DNA from: Deltaproteobacteria bacterium | Lineage (GTDB): Bacteria > Desulfobacterota > Desulfobacteria > Desulfobacterales > UBA11574 | Assembly: GCA_019313025.1 (NCBI GenBank) | Contig: JAFDCA010000230.1 | Location: 1 to 12,753, forward strand | Length of the DNA: 12,753 bases | Direction: 5' to 3' | Shown: positions 1 to 7,655 of the stretch, piece by piece | How positions within the stretch are numbered: position 1 is the first letter of the stretch | Layout: the number at the start of each line of letters is the position of its first letter | Position numbers and translations under genes: made by a program | The notes under the pieces: model-generated | The model's database searches: none | What the model was told of the DNA's origin: nothing | Seen by the model: only the letters and a program-made list of their open reading frames with translations

Positions 1-365
1 AGGGCCACGGATCGTTTTGTGTAGTCGCGGTCAAATCCCGGCAGAAGCCCCAGGTTGACAAGCGTCTGAAATCCATTACAAATACCGAGTACAAGATTTC
101 CGGCCTCGATAAATTCCAGAATTTTATCGCCCACATTGGTTTTCATGCGAACCGCCTGGATAACCCCTGCACCGTGGTCGTCCCCCCAGCTGAATCCCCC
201 TCCAAATACCATGATCTGGAAATCCGTTAAGTCGACGGCGCCTTGAATAAGAGTATTGATATGGAGACGATGTGCAACAGCACCGGCAAGTTCCAGAGCA
301 TACGCCGTCTCATGATCGCAATTCAGGCCGTATCCGGTAAGAACGAGGGCTTTGACCATGCTCAT
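1..365 (-). CDS. purQ: Phosphoribosylformylglycinamidine synthase, glutaminase subunit PurQ (5' part only)
   Basis: This is the glutamine amidotransferase subunit of FGAM synthase; it hydrolyses glutamine and passes ammonia to PurL in purine synthesis. About 121 N-terminal codons are present and the gene runs off the left edge, so the His-Glu part of the catalytic triad is not visible. The translation begins MSMVKALVLTGYGLNCDHET, which matches the PurQ opening (Asn15-Cys16-Asp17). It continues with FGGGFSWGDD at 54-63 and the nucleophile elbow GICNGFQ at 94-100, with Cys96 as the expected catalytic cysteine of class I amidotransferases. I chose the ATG at 365 because it forms an ATGA overlap with the purL stop and lies 7 bases after GGAG. 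An ATG two codons later (359) is possible but more poorly spaced. The overlap implies coupled translation with purL. Confidence 0.95.
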   Translation of the reverse strand, partial: MSMVKALVLTGYGLNCDHETAYALELAGAVAHRLHINTLIQGAVDLTDFQIMVFGGGFSWGDDHGAGVIQAVRMKTNVGDKILEFIEAGNLVLGICNGFQTLVNLGLLPGFDRDYTKRSVA

Positions 366-3358
366 ATCAATTCTCCGAAAGGTTTCTTCCAAAAAGCCTT
401 AAGATCCTGATTAGAAACATCCACTATGATTTGGCCGTCAAGCCCTTTAATAACAAAATGATTCCCCTGGGTCACCGTTCCGATACAGGCAAACTCAAGC
501 CCTTTGAAAATCTCTTCAAACGCTTTTCGATTTTCCGGATCGATGGTGACAATAAAGCGGCCGGGGGATTCTGAAAACAAAACCACATCATCACGGTCAA
601 TCTGGTCTTTGGGAACAACACCAAGATTAATCTCCATGCCAAGATTGCCTCCCATGGCGACCAAGGCGAGATGTATCCCCAACCCACCACGGTAGATGCC
701 GTGGGCAGAGGCCAAAAGCTCTCTGTCAATGGCACGGCCCAATGCCCTGTATAGCGCAACGAACGCCTTGGGGATAACCTTTGGCACATTGAGACCCACA
801 TGTCCGAAATGCTCGTAATATTCGGATCCTCCGAGCTCATTACGCGTCATACCCAATATATAAACGAGGTCCTCGGCCATCTTGCTGTCCATGGTGATGC
901 ATTTTTCGATATCCTTGACAATTGATGTGGCCGAAAATTGAAGGGTCTCCAAGGCCGAAACCTTGTGGGTTTCTCCGTAATTTCCCTGAAGATGCCCGTC
1001 AACGTACATACTGTCTTTTCCCGATAGGAGCGGTATTTCATACGCAAGACAGATATCACGCAACGCCCGACATGATCGTACGAGTTTCGCGGCTTTCAAT
1101 TTTCCATCCGGATTATTCTGAGGGTGAAATTTAATACTGGGCCAGCAGAAATTATCCACCCCTCCGATTTGGTCAAAATCCGCACCAACGGCCACCAGTC
1201 TGCGTACCGCCTCGTCAATGGTGCAGCTGGTCATATGATAGGTATCTATGGCTGAATAGGACGGCAGCAGCGCCTGGGCAAAAGCAAGTCCCTGCCGGGC
1301 GTCAAGAACAGGTCTTATGACCGCTGCATCACTGTTAACATCACGGTCTGCGCCCACCATGGGTTTAATGACACTTGTTCCCTGAACTTCGTGATCATAT
1401 TGTCGAATGATCCACTCTTTGGAACATATATTGGGACGTGAAAGCATGTCCAACAGCAACGCTTGATAGTTGTCGGGTGCTTTCAAAACCGGTTCGAACA
1501 GTCCCCGTTTTTCCGCCGACATCCATTCGGCATCAAACTCCCACTGGGGGAAACCTGACGTCATCAAATCCATATCGATATAGGCGCATGTCACGTCGTT
1601 GTATGTGATATGAAGTTTTCCGGAATCCGTGTATTTCCCGATAACCGTGCTCTCAACGGCATGCATTTTCGAAAGCGCCATAAATCGTTCGAGATGTTCC
1701 GGTCTTACCGCAACGGTCATCCGCTCCTGGGATTCGGAAACCCAAATTTCCCACTGATCAAGCCCCTCATATTTCAACGGCACGTTTTCAAGTTGAATCT
1801 CGCATCCATTACTGAATCTGGCCGATTCTCCCACCGATGAGGAAAGCCCGCCGCCGCCGTTATCCGTAACAAACTGCACCAACCCTTCATCTCGTGCATC
1901 CAAAAGAAAATCATGCATTTTCTTCTGGGTGTAAGGATCACCGATTTGAACATGGCCTGCCGGGGTGCTTTCTGAAAATGTCTCTGATGATGCAGTAACC
2001 CCGTGAATACCGTCCTTGCCGACCCTTCCGCCGCACATAATTACCAGATCTCCGGGCGATGTTTTCTTTTTTTCAGTGGGTTGACCTTTGACCTGGGCCG
2101 GCATAATTCCAATCGCTGTCACAAAAACCAGGCATTTCCCCAGGTAACCGTGGTGAAAAAGTACCTGGCCGAAGGTTGTGGGAATCCCGCTTTTGTTTCC
2201 GCCGTCACGAACGCCTTCGATAACACCATCCAGAAGCCGTCTCGGATGAAGATGCGGGCGAAGGGGCCCGTTATAATCCCTGGGTCCCACACAAAAACCA
2301 AAGCCTCCCATTACCAACTTGGACCCTTTGCCGGTCCCCAAGGGGTCACGGTAAACCCCTACAATACCGGTAATGGCGCCGCCGTATGCTTCAATATTGG
2401 ATGGGGAGTTGTGGGTTTCTCCTGTGATGACGTAGTAATGATCGTTGTCAAACCGACCGACACCTGCATTGTCCCACAGCACCGATATCACCCAAGGTTT
2501 TTGCTTCTGCAGTGTCAGTGTGGGCACCTCAATGCATGTCTTAAAAAGATTGCTCACGATATCCGTATCACCGGTTTCCAGATCCCGGTACCGAAACAGC
2601 CCTCTAAACGTATTGTGGTTACAGTGATCACTTCTGGCCTGGGATATGTATTCAAGTTCAATATCCGTGGGGTCTGAGAGACCCTTTAATGTCCGTTCGG
2701 CATGAACCGATTTGTCCAAGAAATAAGATCTTATAAAGGGAATATCAGCAGGGTTCAATGCGAGGCCCCGATCATCGCTGATCTGTTGAAGATACGCATC
2801 GCTGGGAACGGGAATCAATGTTACTCTGGGCGTATGGTCGAGGATGACTTTCGGAAGGATAATCCCGGTTCCTGTTTCAGAATCCCATTCATGGGTTGAA
2901 AAAATCTTCCATTGCTGGATAATATCATTGGCCAAAAGTTCACCGGCAATGGTATGTATGTTTTCAAAAGACAGTCCTCTTCCTTTTAGACAATACCGTT
3001 TAGAGGTGTAGATCGCTTCGTCCGATCCGAATTTAATATTTAGAATATCTTCCACTGCCTCAACAGCGGTACTTCCAGGATTGTCTCTGACCCCCGGCCG
3101 AAAACCCACCCATATGGTCCAGTCAAAGTCGATGTCAAGGGGGTCATAAGAAGAGAATTGTGTAACCGGATTGGTAAAAACGTCATTTTGGATGATCTTG
3201 AGCTGTTCCACTGAAAGATTCGCATCAATGGTCACCACCTGAATGCTGCGAACCCGATCGATTACAATCCCAAAATAATTATTTGCTTTCCGGCGAATCC
3301 CATCGCCTTCGGCATCAAACAACTCCGGTCTCAGTGCAATTTCAAGTCGATATGGCAT
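362..3358 (-). CDS. purL: Phosphoribosylformylglycinamidine synthase PurL, long form with PurS-like N-terminus and no glutaminase domain
   Basis: This 998-residue protein is the ATP-dependent synthase subunit that converts FGAR to FGAM. Residues 1-75 and about 78-155 look like two tandem PurS-like units; the second ends LLANDIIQQWKIF, like the PurS C-terminus. This matches the known picture of the large-PurL N-domain as a PurS dimer equivalent. The first synthase half shows SQARSDHCNHNTF (239-251), ETHNSPSNIEAYGGAITG (314-331), a TDNGGGGLSSS motif (498-508) and YDHEVQG (654-660). The second half shows DARQG (686-690), LLSGKDSMY (777-785), RGGLG (890-894) and FSESPGRF (928-935). It is longer than small PurL (about 600-750) and shorter than the fused PurL of about 1300; the missing glutaminase is the adjacent purQ. 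The usual HNHP is HNSP here. The start ATG overlaps the rseP stop (TAATG), and no strong Shine-Dalgarno is visible, so translation probably depends on coupling. Confidence 0.95.
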   Translation of the reverse strand: MPYRLEIALRPELFDAEGDGIRRKANNYFGIVIDRVRSIQVVTIDANLSVEQLKIIQNDVFTNPVTQFSSYDPLDIDFDWTIWVGFRPGVRDNPGSTAVEAVEDILNIKFGSDEAIYTSKRYCLKGRGLSFENIHTIAGELLANDIIQQWKIFSTHEWDSETGTGIILPKVILDHTPRVTLIPVPSDAYLQQISDDRGLALNPADIPFIRSYFLDKSVHAERTLKGLSDPTDIELEYISQARSDHCNHNTFRGLFRYRDLETGDTDIVSNLFKTCIEVPTLTLQKQKPWVISVLWDNAGVGRFDNDHYYVITGETHNSPSNIEAYGGAITGIVGVYRDPLGTGKGSKLVMGGFGFCVGPRDYNGPLRPHLHPRRLLDGVIEGVRDGGNKSGIPTTFGQVLFHHGYLGKCLVFVTAIGIMPAQVKGQPTEKKKTSPGDLVIMCGGRVGKDGIHGVTASSETFSESTPAGHVQIGDPYTQKKMHDFLLDARDEGLVQFVTDNGGGGLSSSVGESARFSNGCEIQLENVPLKYEGLDQWEIWVSESQERMTVAVRPEHLERFMALSKMHAVESTVIGKYTDSGKLHITYNDVTCAYIDMDLMTSGFPQWEFDAEWMSAEKRGLFEPVLKAPDNYQALLLDMLSRPNICSKEWIIRQYDHEVQGTSVIKPMVGADRDVNSDAAVIRPVLDARQGLAFAQALLPSYSAIDTYHMTSCTIDEAVRRLVAVGADFDQIGGVDNFCWPSIKFHPQNNPDGKLKAAKLVRSCRALRDICLAYEIPLLSGKDSMYVDGHLQGNYGETHKVSALETLQFSATSIVKDIEKCITMDSKMAEDLVYILGMTRNELGGSEYYEHFGHVGLNVPKVIPKAFVALYRALGRAIDRELLASAHGIYRGGLGIHLALVAMGGNLGMEINLGVVPKDQIDRDDVVLFSESPGRFIVTIDPENRKAFEEIFKGLEFACIGTVTQGNHFVIKGLDGQIIVDVSNQDLKAFWKKPFGELI

Positions 3359-4425
3359 TAACTTAAAAATACCCGTGCAATGTCATTGTAGAACACATAG
3401 ATCATCAACAGTATCAATACAAATATCCCCGCCTGCTGTGAAATCTCACGAACCTTTATACTTACCGGACGACCTTTGATCGCCTCAATAAAAAAGAAAA
3501 GTAAATGGCCGCCGTCCAAAACCGGTATGGGAAGAAAATTCAATATGGCGAGATTGATGCTTATCAGGGCAATAAAAAAAATTAAATTGACCACACCTTC
3601 TTTTGCCTGCTGTCCCGCCATCTGTGCGATCATAATAGGACCGCCCAGTGTTTTTGGCGAAACCGTCCCCTGAAAGAGCTTTACAACCCCTTTTATGGTC
3701 AGAGCGGTGATTTGATAAGTCTGGATGATACTCTCCGAAAAGGATTGAAATAGGTTCAGATCCTTTTTTAACACCTCGCCTGAAGCGGTAATGCCGATGA
3801 CATAACGATCCACATCTTCATTAAAAATATTTTTAAATTTTTTCACTTCCTGCGTAACGTTTTTGGTGAGGATCGTATCACCGCGAATTACGGATATTGC
3901 AATCGTTTTGCCTTTGCTTGCCATAATCGCATTGGCCATATCTTCCCAGCTTGAAATGTTGGCGCCGTCGATAGACACGACAAGATCATCTTTCTTCAAT
4001 CCCGCCATATATGCAGGCGTGCCCTCATTGACATCTCCGATACTCGGTTTCAATATTAAAAGACCGGAGATTTGAAAAATGCCAAAAAATATGATCACCG
4101 CCAAAAAGATATTAAAAAGAGGACCGGCCGCAACGATCAAAATTCGTTTAAAGACATGTTTATGCGTAAAGGAAATGGGGATATCCGAAGGATCTAATTC
4201 GCTGTCCGGAGATTCTCCCACCATTTTCACATATCCTCCAAGTGGGATTGCTGAAATACGGTATTCTGTGATGCCGATCTTTTTGCCGATCAATTTGGGT
4301 CCAAAACCCAAAGAAAATCTCTCTACCCCGACACCCAACAACCTTGCCACAAGGAAATGTCCCAGTTCATGAAAAAATATCAGTACACCTAAAACGATAA
4401 TCAATGAAAATATGCTGACACTCAT
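3358..4425 (-). CDS. rseP: RIP metalloprotease RseP (site-2 protease family)
   Basis: This is an inner-membrane zinc protease that cuts transmembrane substrates, classically the anti-sigma factor RseA in the envelope stress response. The 355-residue protein opens with a hydrophobic helix carrying HELGH at 19-23 (zinc ligands and catalytic Glu). A second membrane segment covers about 93-120, a single PDZ domain about 126-200, and C-terminal membrane helices about 278-300 and 332-350. The second conserved motif, NFLPIPVLDGG, is at 296-306, with Asp304 as the third zinc ligand. E. coli RseP is longer (about 450) with two PDZ domains; this is the shorter single-PDZ type. The ATG at 4425 has AGAGAG a few bases upstream. 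It overlaps purL by one base at its 3' end and lies 410 bases after dxr, across a repeat-bearing spacer, so it may have its own promoter. The substrate cannot be told from this window. Confidence 0.95.
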   Translation of the reverse strand: MSVSIFSLIIVLGVLIFFHELGHFLVARLLGVGVERFSLGFGPKLIGKKIGITEYRISAIPLGGYVKMVGESPDSELDPSDIPISFTHKHVFKRILIVAAGPLFNIFLAVIIFFGIFQISGLLILKPSIGDVNEGTPAYMAGLKKDDLVVSIDGANISSWEDMANAIMASKGKTIAISVIRGDTILTKNVTQEVKKFKNIFNEDVDRYVIGITASGEVLKKDLNLFQSFSESIIQTYQITALTIKGVVKLFQGTVSPKTLGGPIMIAQMAGQQAKEGVVNLIFFIALISINLAILNFLPIPVLDGGHLLFFFIEAIKGRPVSIKVREISQQAGIFVLILLMIYVFYNDIARVFLS

Positions 4426-4455
4426 GATGTCTCTCTATAGTTTATTTAACCTTCT

Positions 4456-4737
4456 TCTCCAAATTTGGTAGGAAAAAAGGATTCGAGGATTCAAGGGGCC
4501 AAGTAATTGAAAACGTTTTGACTCAGCTTTCTGCTCGTAGAGCTTACAGCTCAGACAGATGCTGTTAACATCGTCGTTTTTTCTGCCTTTATTCCTCGAT
4601 CTTTTTAAAAATATGTTCTTATAAGAAAGTGACTCCAAAGATCAAGGGATTATCTTTATTTATATTTTCTTTTTTCACTCGACCCCTTGAATCCTTAGAC
4701 CCTTGGCCTCTTATCAACCGACCAACTTTTTTGGAGA
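4456..4737. repeat. MITE-like imperfect inverted-repeat element
   Basis: Two nested pairs of inverted arms bound about 280 bases. The inner arms are AGGATTCAAGGGGCCAAGT at 4486-4504 and its inverted copy at 4677-4695, matching 17 of 19. The outer arms are TCTCCAAATTTGGTAGG at 4456-4472 and, inverted, 4718-4737 (TCTCCAAAAAAGTTGGTCGG on the other strand), with a small indel. The left side also has GGATTCGAGG directly followed by GGATTCAAGG. The interior has a small perfect hairpin (GAGCT-TAC-AGCTC, near 4539-4551) and no recognised gene. Such non-coding, inverted-repeat-flanked intergenic insertions are typical of miniature mobile elements; mobility is inferred, since only one copy is in the window and no target-site duplication was identified with confidence. 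Confidence 0.5.
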
Positions 4738-4744
4738 TGATTTT

Positions 4745-4774
4745 AAAATATTACTCCGATTAACCGAAAGTCAA
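4745..4774 (-). promoter_or_regulatory. Possible sigma-70-type promoter for rseP-purL-purQ
   Basis: Reading the minus strand, TTGACT (4774-4769, five of six to the -35 consensus) is followed after 18 bases by TATTTT (4750-4745, four of six to the -10 consensus). It lies after dxr and just before the repeat element, about 320 bases ahead of the rseP start. The -35 box sits inside a small dyad AGTCA-N4-TGACT (4769-4782) that could be an operator. AT-rich DNA gives such matches by chance, so this is tentative. Confidence 0.3.
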
Positions 4775-4835
4775 GGATGACTGTATCCGAATTTTGTTTG
4801 CGTTCAATGGCTTAAACTGTCTGTGCAATATTCAC

Positions 4836-5996
4836 TTATTTCAAAGCGTTTATCAGATTTTCAGCCTGTTTTCTGGCCCACCGGTCGGCCTCAAGAATAT
4901 CGCTTAAAGTCGGATCGGTAACAGGCACATGATATCCCATTGTTTTTTCGATGACTTCATGAATTTTTAAAAAAGAAATGTTATTTTGCAAAAAAGCCTC
5001 TACAGCCACTTCGTTTGCAGCATTTAAAACAGCCGGAAGGGTCTTGCCGGTTTCACAGGCGGCGAACGCCAAGGCAAGACATGGAAACTTTTTTATGTCA
5101 GGTTTTTCGAATGTAAGTTTACCGATACTCACAAAGTCCGGTGCCGGCTGTCTCAACGCCAGACGCTCAGGATAAGCCATTGCATAGGCAATCGCCCCTT
5201 TCATATCAGGAATCCCTAACTGGGCCATCACCGTTCCATCTCTAAAAGAGACCATGGAATGAATCACGCTTTGCGGATGGATCACAATTTCAATCATCTC
5301 GTGAGAAACATCAAAAAGACATTTGGCCTCTATGGCCTCGAGCCCTTTGTTCATCAACGTTGCTGAATCGACGCTGATCTTTTTCCCCATATTCCAATTG
5401 GGATGATTTAAGGCATCTTTGGGTTTAATTTTATTAAATTCCTTTTTCGGCAGGTTTAAAAACGGACCACCTGAAGCAGTGAGGAAGATCTTATCAACAT
5501 CCTCTTTTCGATTTCCCTCAATACATTGAAAAATAGCGCTGTGTTCACTATCAATGGGAAGTATGGTTATATTATTTAATTCTGCCTGTTCAATAACAAT
5601 ATCACCCGCCATTACAAGGGTTTCTTTGTTCGCCAGGGCAATGTTTTTCCCTGCTGCGATGGCCGAAAGCGTCGGCATTAAACCTGCCGCCCCAACCACG
5701 GCCACAACAACCAGGTCCACGGATTCATGGACAGACGCAGCTTTGTAGCCACTTTCGCCAAATAATATTTCAACACCGGTTCCAACCGGAAGTCTGTTTT
5801 TTAGTTCACCGGCAACAGTTTCATCAAAAACCACGGCCATTTCCGGACAAAATCGCTCAATTTGGCCGGCCAGTAAGGAAATATTGTTTTTTGCGGATAG
5901 TGCCTTAACGGAAAATCGATCGGGAAACATTTCCACAATTTTTAGGGTATTACAGCCGATGGATCCCGTTGAGCCCAATATGGAAAGTTTTTTCAT
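4836..5996 (-). CDS. dxr: 1-deoxy-D-xylulose 5-phosphate reductoisomerase
   Basis: DXR rearranges and reduces DXP to 2-C-methyl-D-erythritol 4-phosphate with NADPH and a divalent metal, the committed step of the MEP isoprenoid route. The 386-residue protein has the usual length. It begins with the NADPH-binding loop GSTGSIG (8-14). It then shows ANKET (122-126), PIDSEHSAIF (147-156; Asp149 and Glu151 bind metal), ASGGPF (174-179), HPNWNMGKKISVDSATLMNK (198-217) followed by the metal ligand Glu220, and IHPQSVIHSMV (239-249). The alpha-helical C-terminal domain is complete. The ATG at 5996 overlaps the cdsA stop as ATGA, so the two are coupled. DXR supplies the isoprenoid units that UppS, encoded in the same operon, polymerises for cell-wall lipid carrier. 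The 3' side is followed by the repeat-bearing spacer. Confidence 0.97.
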   Translation of the reverse strand: MKKLSILGSTGSIGCNTLKIVEMFPDRFSVKALSAKNNISLLAGQIERFCPEMAVVFDETVAGELKNRLPVGTGVEILFGESGYKAASVHESVDLVVVAVVGAAGLMPTLSAIAAGKNIALANKETLVMAGDIVIEQAELNNITILPIDSEHSAIFQCIEGNRKEDVDKIFLTASGGPFLNLPKKEFNKIKPKDALNHPNWNMGKKISVDSATLMNKGLEAIEAKCLFDVSHEMIEIVIHPQSVIHSMVSFRDGTVMAQLGIPDMKGAIAYAMAYPERLALRQPAPDFVSIGKLTFEKPDIKKFPCLALAFAACETGKTLPAVLNAANEVAVEAFLQNNISFLKIHEVIEKTMGYHVPVTDPTLSDILEADRWARKQAENLINALK

Positions 5997-6805
5997 GGCA
6001 ATAAATATTCTTTAAAAATGTACGCCACCGGAGCAGCAAACAGCAATGCATCGATCCGATCAAGGACACCGCCGTGACCCGGCAGGATTGCCCCTGAATC
6101 TTTTATATGGGCAACCCGTTTTATTTGAGACTCAAACAAATCTCCCACCTGGCCTGCAATGCCGATGGAAAGGAACAACAGAAGACTTAAACCCCATGGC
6201 AACAGTGGTAAAAATAAGTATTTGATCAAAGCACCCGAAACCAGGCTTGCAGCAAGCCCGCCTAAAGCCCCCTCAATGGTTTTATTGGGACTAACGGCTG
6301 AACAAAGTTTGTGCTTACCGAAATAAGACCCCAAGTAGTATGCGCCTGTATCCCCCATGAAAACCACGATTAACAGTAAAAATATCCAGAGTACACCGTT
6401 GTCTCCGTTTCGAATAAGAACCATATAAGACAGAAAAAGTGGAATATAAAGGATGCCAACGACCTGTTTAAAAACAATTTCCCAAACAGATGGATCAGAC
6501 TTGAATTTGGGTAGAGAAATCAGGGCGGAAATGATGACGTTTAAAACAATAATGTCTAATATCATATTAAAGGAACGAAAATATGCCGCCCAGAGAACCA
6601 TCGATCCTGTCAAGAGAGCTAAAATCTGAAAGCTTGTCGTCGTAATTTTTCGATCTTTATTCAGTACAATACGAAAATATTCCCACAACGCCAAAATACA
6701 TATGACATTGATCACAACAGCAAGCCACATTGTGCCCCCGATGCTGATGAGTAAAACCAGAAAGGGGATGATCACAAGGGCAGTAATCCATCTTTTTAAT
6801 TGCAT
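5993..6805 (-). CDS. cdsA: Phosphatidate cytidylyltransferase CdsA
   Basis: CdsA joins CTP and phosphatidic acid to give CDP-diacylglycerol, the branch point for membrane phospholipids, in the inner membrane. The 270 residues are very hydrophobic, with several predicted membrane helices (for example about 7-22, 26-44, 60-75, 82-98, 138-150, 200-218). The family signature runs from about 226 to 250: SQIKR, then KDSG, then PGHGGVLDR with the expected acidic and basic residues. Earlier conserved blocks are GDTGAYY (151-157) and SPNKTIEG (172-179). The ATG at 6805 has no Shine-Dalgarno at normal distance; the 13 bases before it are only A and T. It lies 100 bases after uppS, unlike its tightly packed neighbours, and its stop overlaps the dxr start by four bases. 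Confidence 0.95.
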   Translation of the reverse strand: MQLKRWITALVIIPFLVLLISIGGTMWLAVVINVICILALWEYFRIVLNKDRKITTTSFQILALLTGSMVLWAAYFRSFNMILDIIVLNVIISALISLPKFKSDPSVWEIVFKQVVGILYIPLFLSYMVLIRNGDNGVLWIFLLLIVVFMGDTGAYYLGSYFGKHKLCSAVSPNKTIEGALGGLAASLVSGALIKYLFLPLLPWGLSLLLFLSIGIAGQVGDLFESQIKRVAHIKDSGAILPGHGGVLDRIDALLFAAPVAYIFKEYLLP

Positions 6806-6905
6806 AATAATAAAATTATGAAGTAAAATCCTTCCCCAGAGGGCCGGACTTTGGTTTCACCTCGGAGGGAATTTGTTTTGTTAAAAGTTCATCGACGGAT
6901 TAAAA
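6806..6905 (-). promoter_or_regulatory. uppS-cdsA spacer with hairpin, possible cdsA leader
   Basis: On the transcribed strand, TTCCC (6871-6867) can pair with GGGAA (6836-6832) and GAGG (6863-6860) with CCTC (6842-6839), enclosing a 17-base loop. No run of T follows, so it is a poor terminator. A 14-codon frame starting with GTG sits across the same stretch. It may be a leader or an mRNA processing site, or simply spacer; no known riboswitch was recognised. Confidence 0.3.
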
Positions 6906-7655
6906 TCAAGGTTCGACTTTGCCGAATCTTCTTTCACGCTGCTGGTAGTTTTTAAGAATTCGTATAAACTCATCTTTCCCAAAATCCGGCCACAAGGTGT
7001 CTGTAATACAAATTTCCGTGTAGGCGAGCTGCCATAACATAAAATTGCTGATTCGCATCTCTCCGCTGGTTCGGATTAAAAGATCCGGATCCGGCATTTT
7101 ACCGGTATAAAGATGTTTGGAAACGAAATCTGGTGTTATTGAATCAGGATCGATACGACCCTCTATGGCCTTTTTTGCAATCTCCTTAACAGCCTTAACA
7201 ATTTCATCCCGCCCCCCATAGCTCAGTGCCAAATTAAGGATTAATCCTGTATTTTCCTTTGTTAACATCTTGCTCTTTTCCAGTTCATGCCGAACATCTT
7301 CCGGTAATCGCTCCGTCTGTCCAAGGGTATTCAGCCGGATATTGTTGTCCAGCAACTCTTTTTGCTCGGATTTTAGGAATTTTTTAAGGAGGGCCATCAG
7401 GGCAGAGATTTCGGTTTGAGGCCGTTGCCAGTTTTCAGTGGAGAAAGCATACAATGTTAAAATGTGAATTCCAATTTCACGACAGGCACGAACAATGGTT
7501 CGAACAGCTTCAGAACCTTTTTCGTGACCTTTGATTCGACTTAAAAGACGCTTTTTGGCCCACCGGCCATTGCCATCCATAATAATAGCAACATGCAAGG
7601 GTAGGTTCAGGGGGTCAAGATCTGTATGAATAGAGGAAGATGTATTAGAATTCAA
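6906..7655 (-). CDS. uppS: Isoprenyl transferase UppS (undecaprenyl diphosphate synthase family)
   Basis: This cis-prenyltransferase extends farnesyl diphosphate with isopentenyl diphosphates to the lipid carrier used for peptidoglycan and O-antigen synthesis. It is cytosolic and membrane-associated. Using the TTG at 7655 the protein is 249 residues, the usual length. MDGNGRWAK lies at 26-34 (Asp27 binds metal and diphosphate), FSTENW at 71-76, SYGGRDEI at 145-152, and PDLLIRTSGE at 190-199 followed by the conserved Trp208, Glu214 and LWPDF block. I prefer this TTG because AAGGAG (7665-7660) is four bases upstream and the longer ATG start at 7709 adds 18 non-conserved residues and has no Shine-Dalgarno. 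The gene would then overlap frr by 11 bases. If the ATG at 7709 is used, the overlap is 65 bases and the protein has 267 residues. Confidence 0.93.
   Translation of the reverse strand: MNSNTSSSIHTDLDPLNLPLHVAIIMDGNGRWAKKRLLSRIKGHEKGSEAVRTIVRACREIGIHILTLYAFSTENWQRPQTEISALMALLKKFLKSEQKELLDNNIRLNTLGQTERLPEDVRHELEKSKMLTKENTGLILNLALSYGGRDEIVKAVKEIAKKAIEGRIDPDSITPDFVSKHLYTGKMPDPDLLIRTSGEMRISNFMLWQLAYTEICITDTLWPDFGKDEFIRILKNYQQRERRFGKVEP

Larger units (their letters stand above)
4426..4835. other. dxr-rseP intergenic spacer, 410 bp, with repeat element
   Basis: This is the only large gap in the operon. It holds the inverted-repeat element described separately, a possible promoter on its dxr side, and AT-rich filler. 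A 67-codon frame on the minus strand (4435-4638) lies mostly inside the element; its translation resembles nothing I recognise and it has no convincing Shine-Dalgarno, so I do not call it a gene. No strong rho-independent terminator (GC-rich stem followed by a T run) was seen in the direction of the operon. Confidence 0.6.

Noticed and set aside
2003..2677. 224-codon open frame on the plus strand
   Set aside because: It lies wholly antisense to purL, whose translation matches FGAM synthase throughout, and its own translation resembles no protein family.
4435..4638. 67-codon minus-strand frame in the dxr-rseP spacer
   Set aside because: It lies largely within the inverted-repeat element, has no good ribosome binding site and no recognisable domain.
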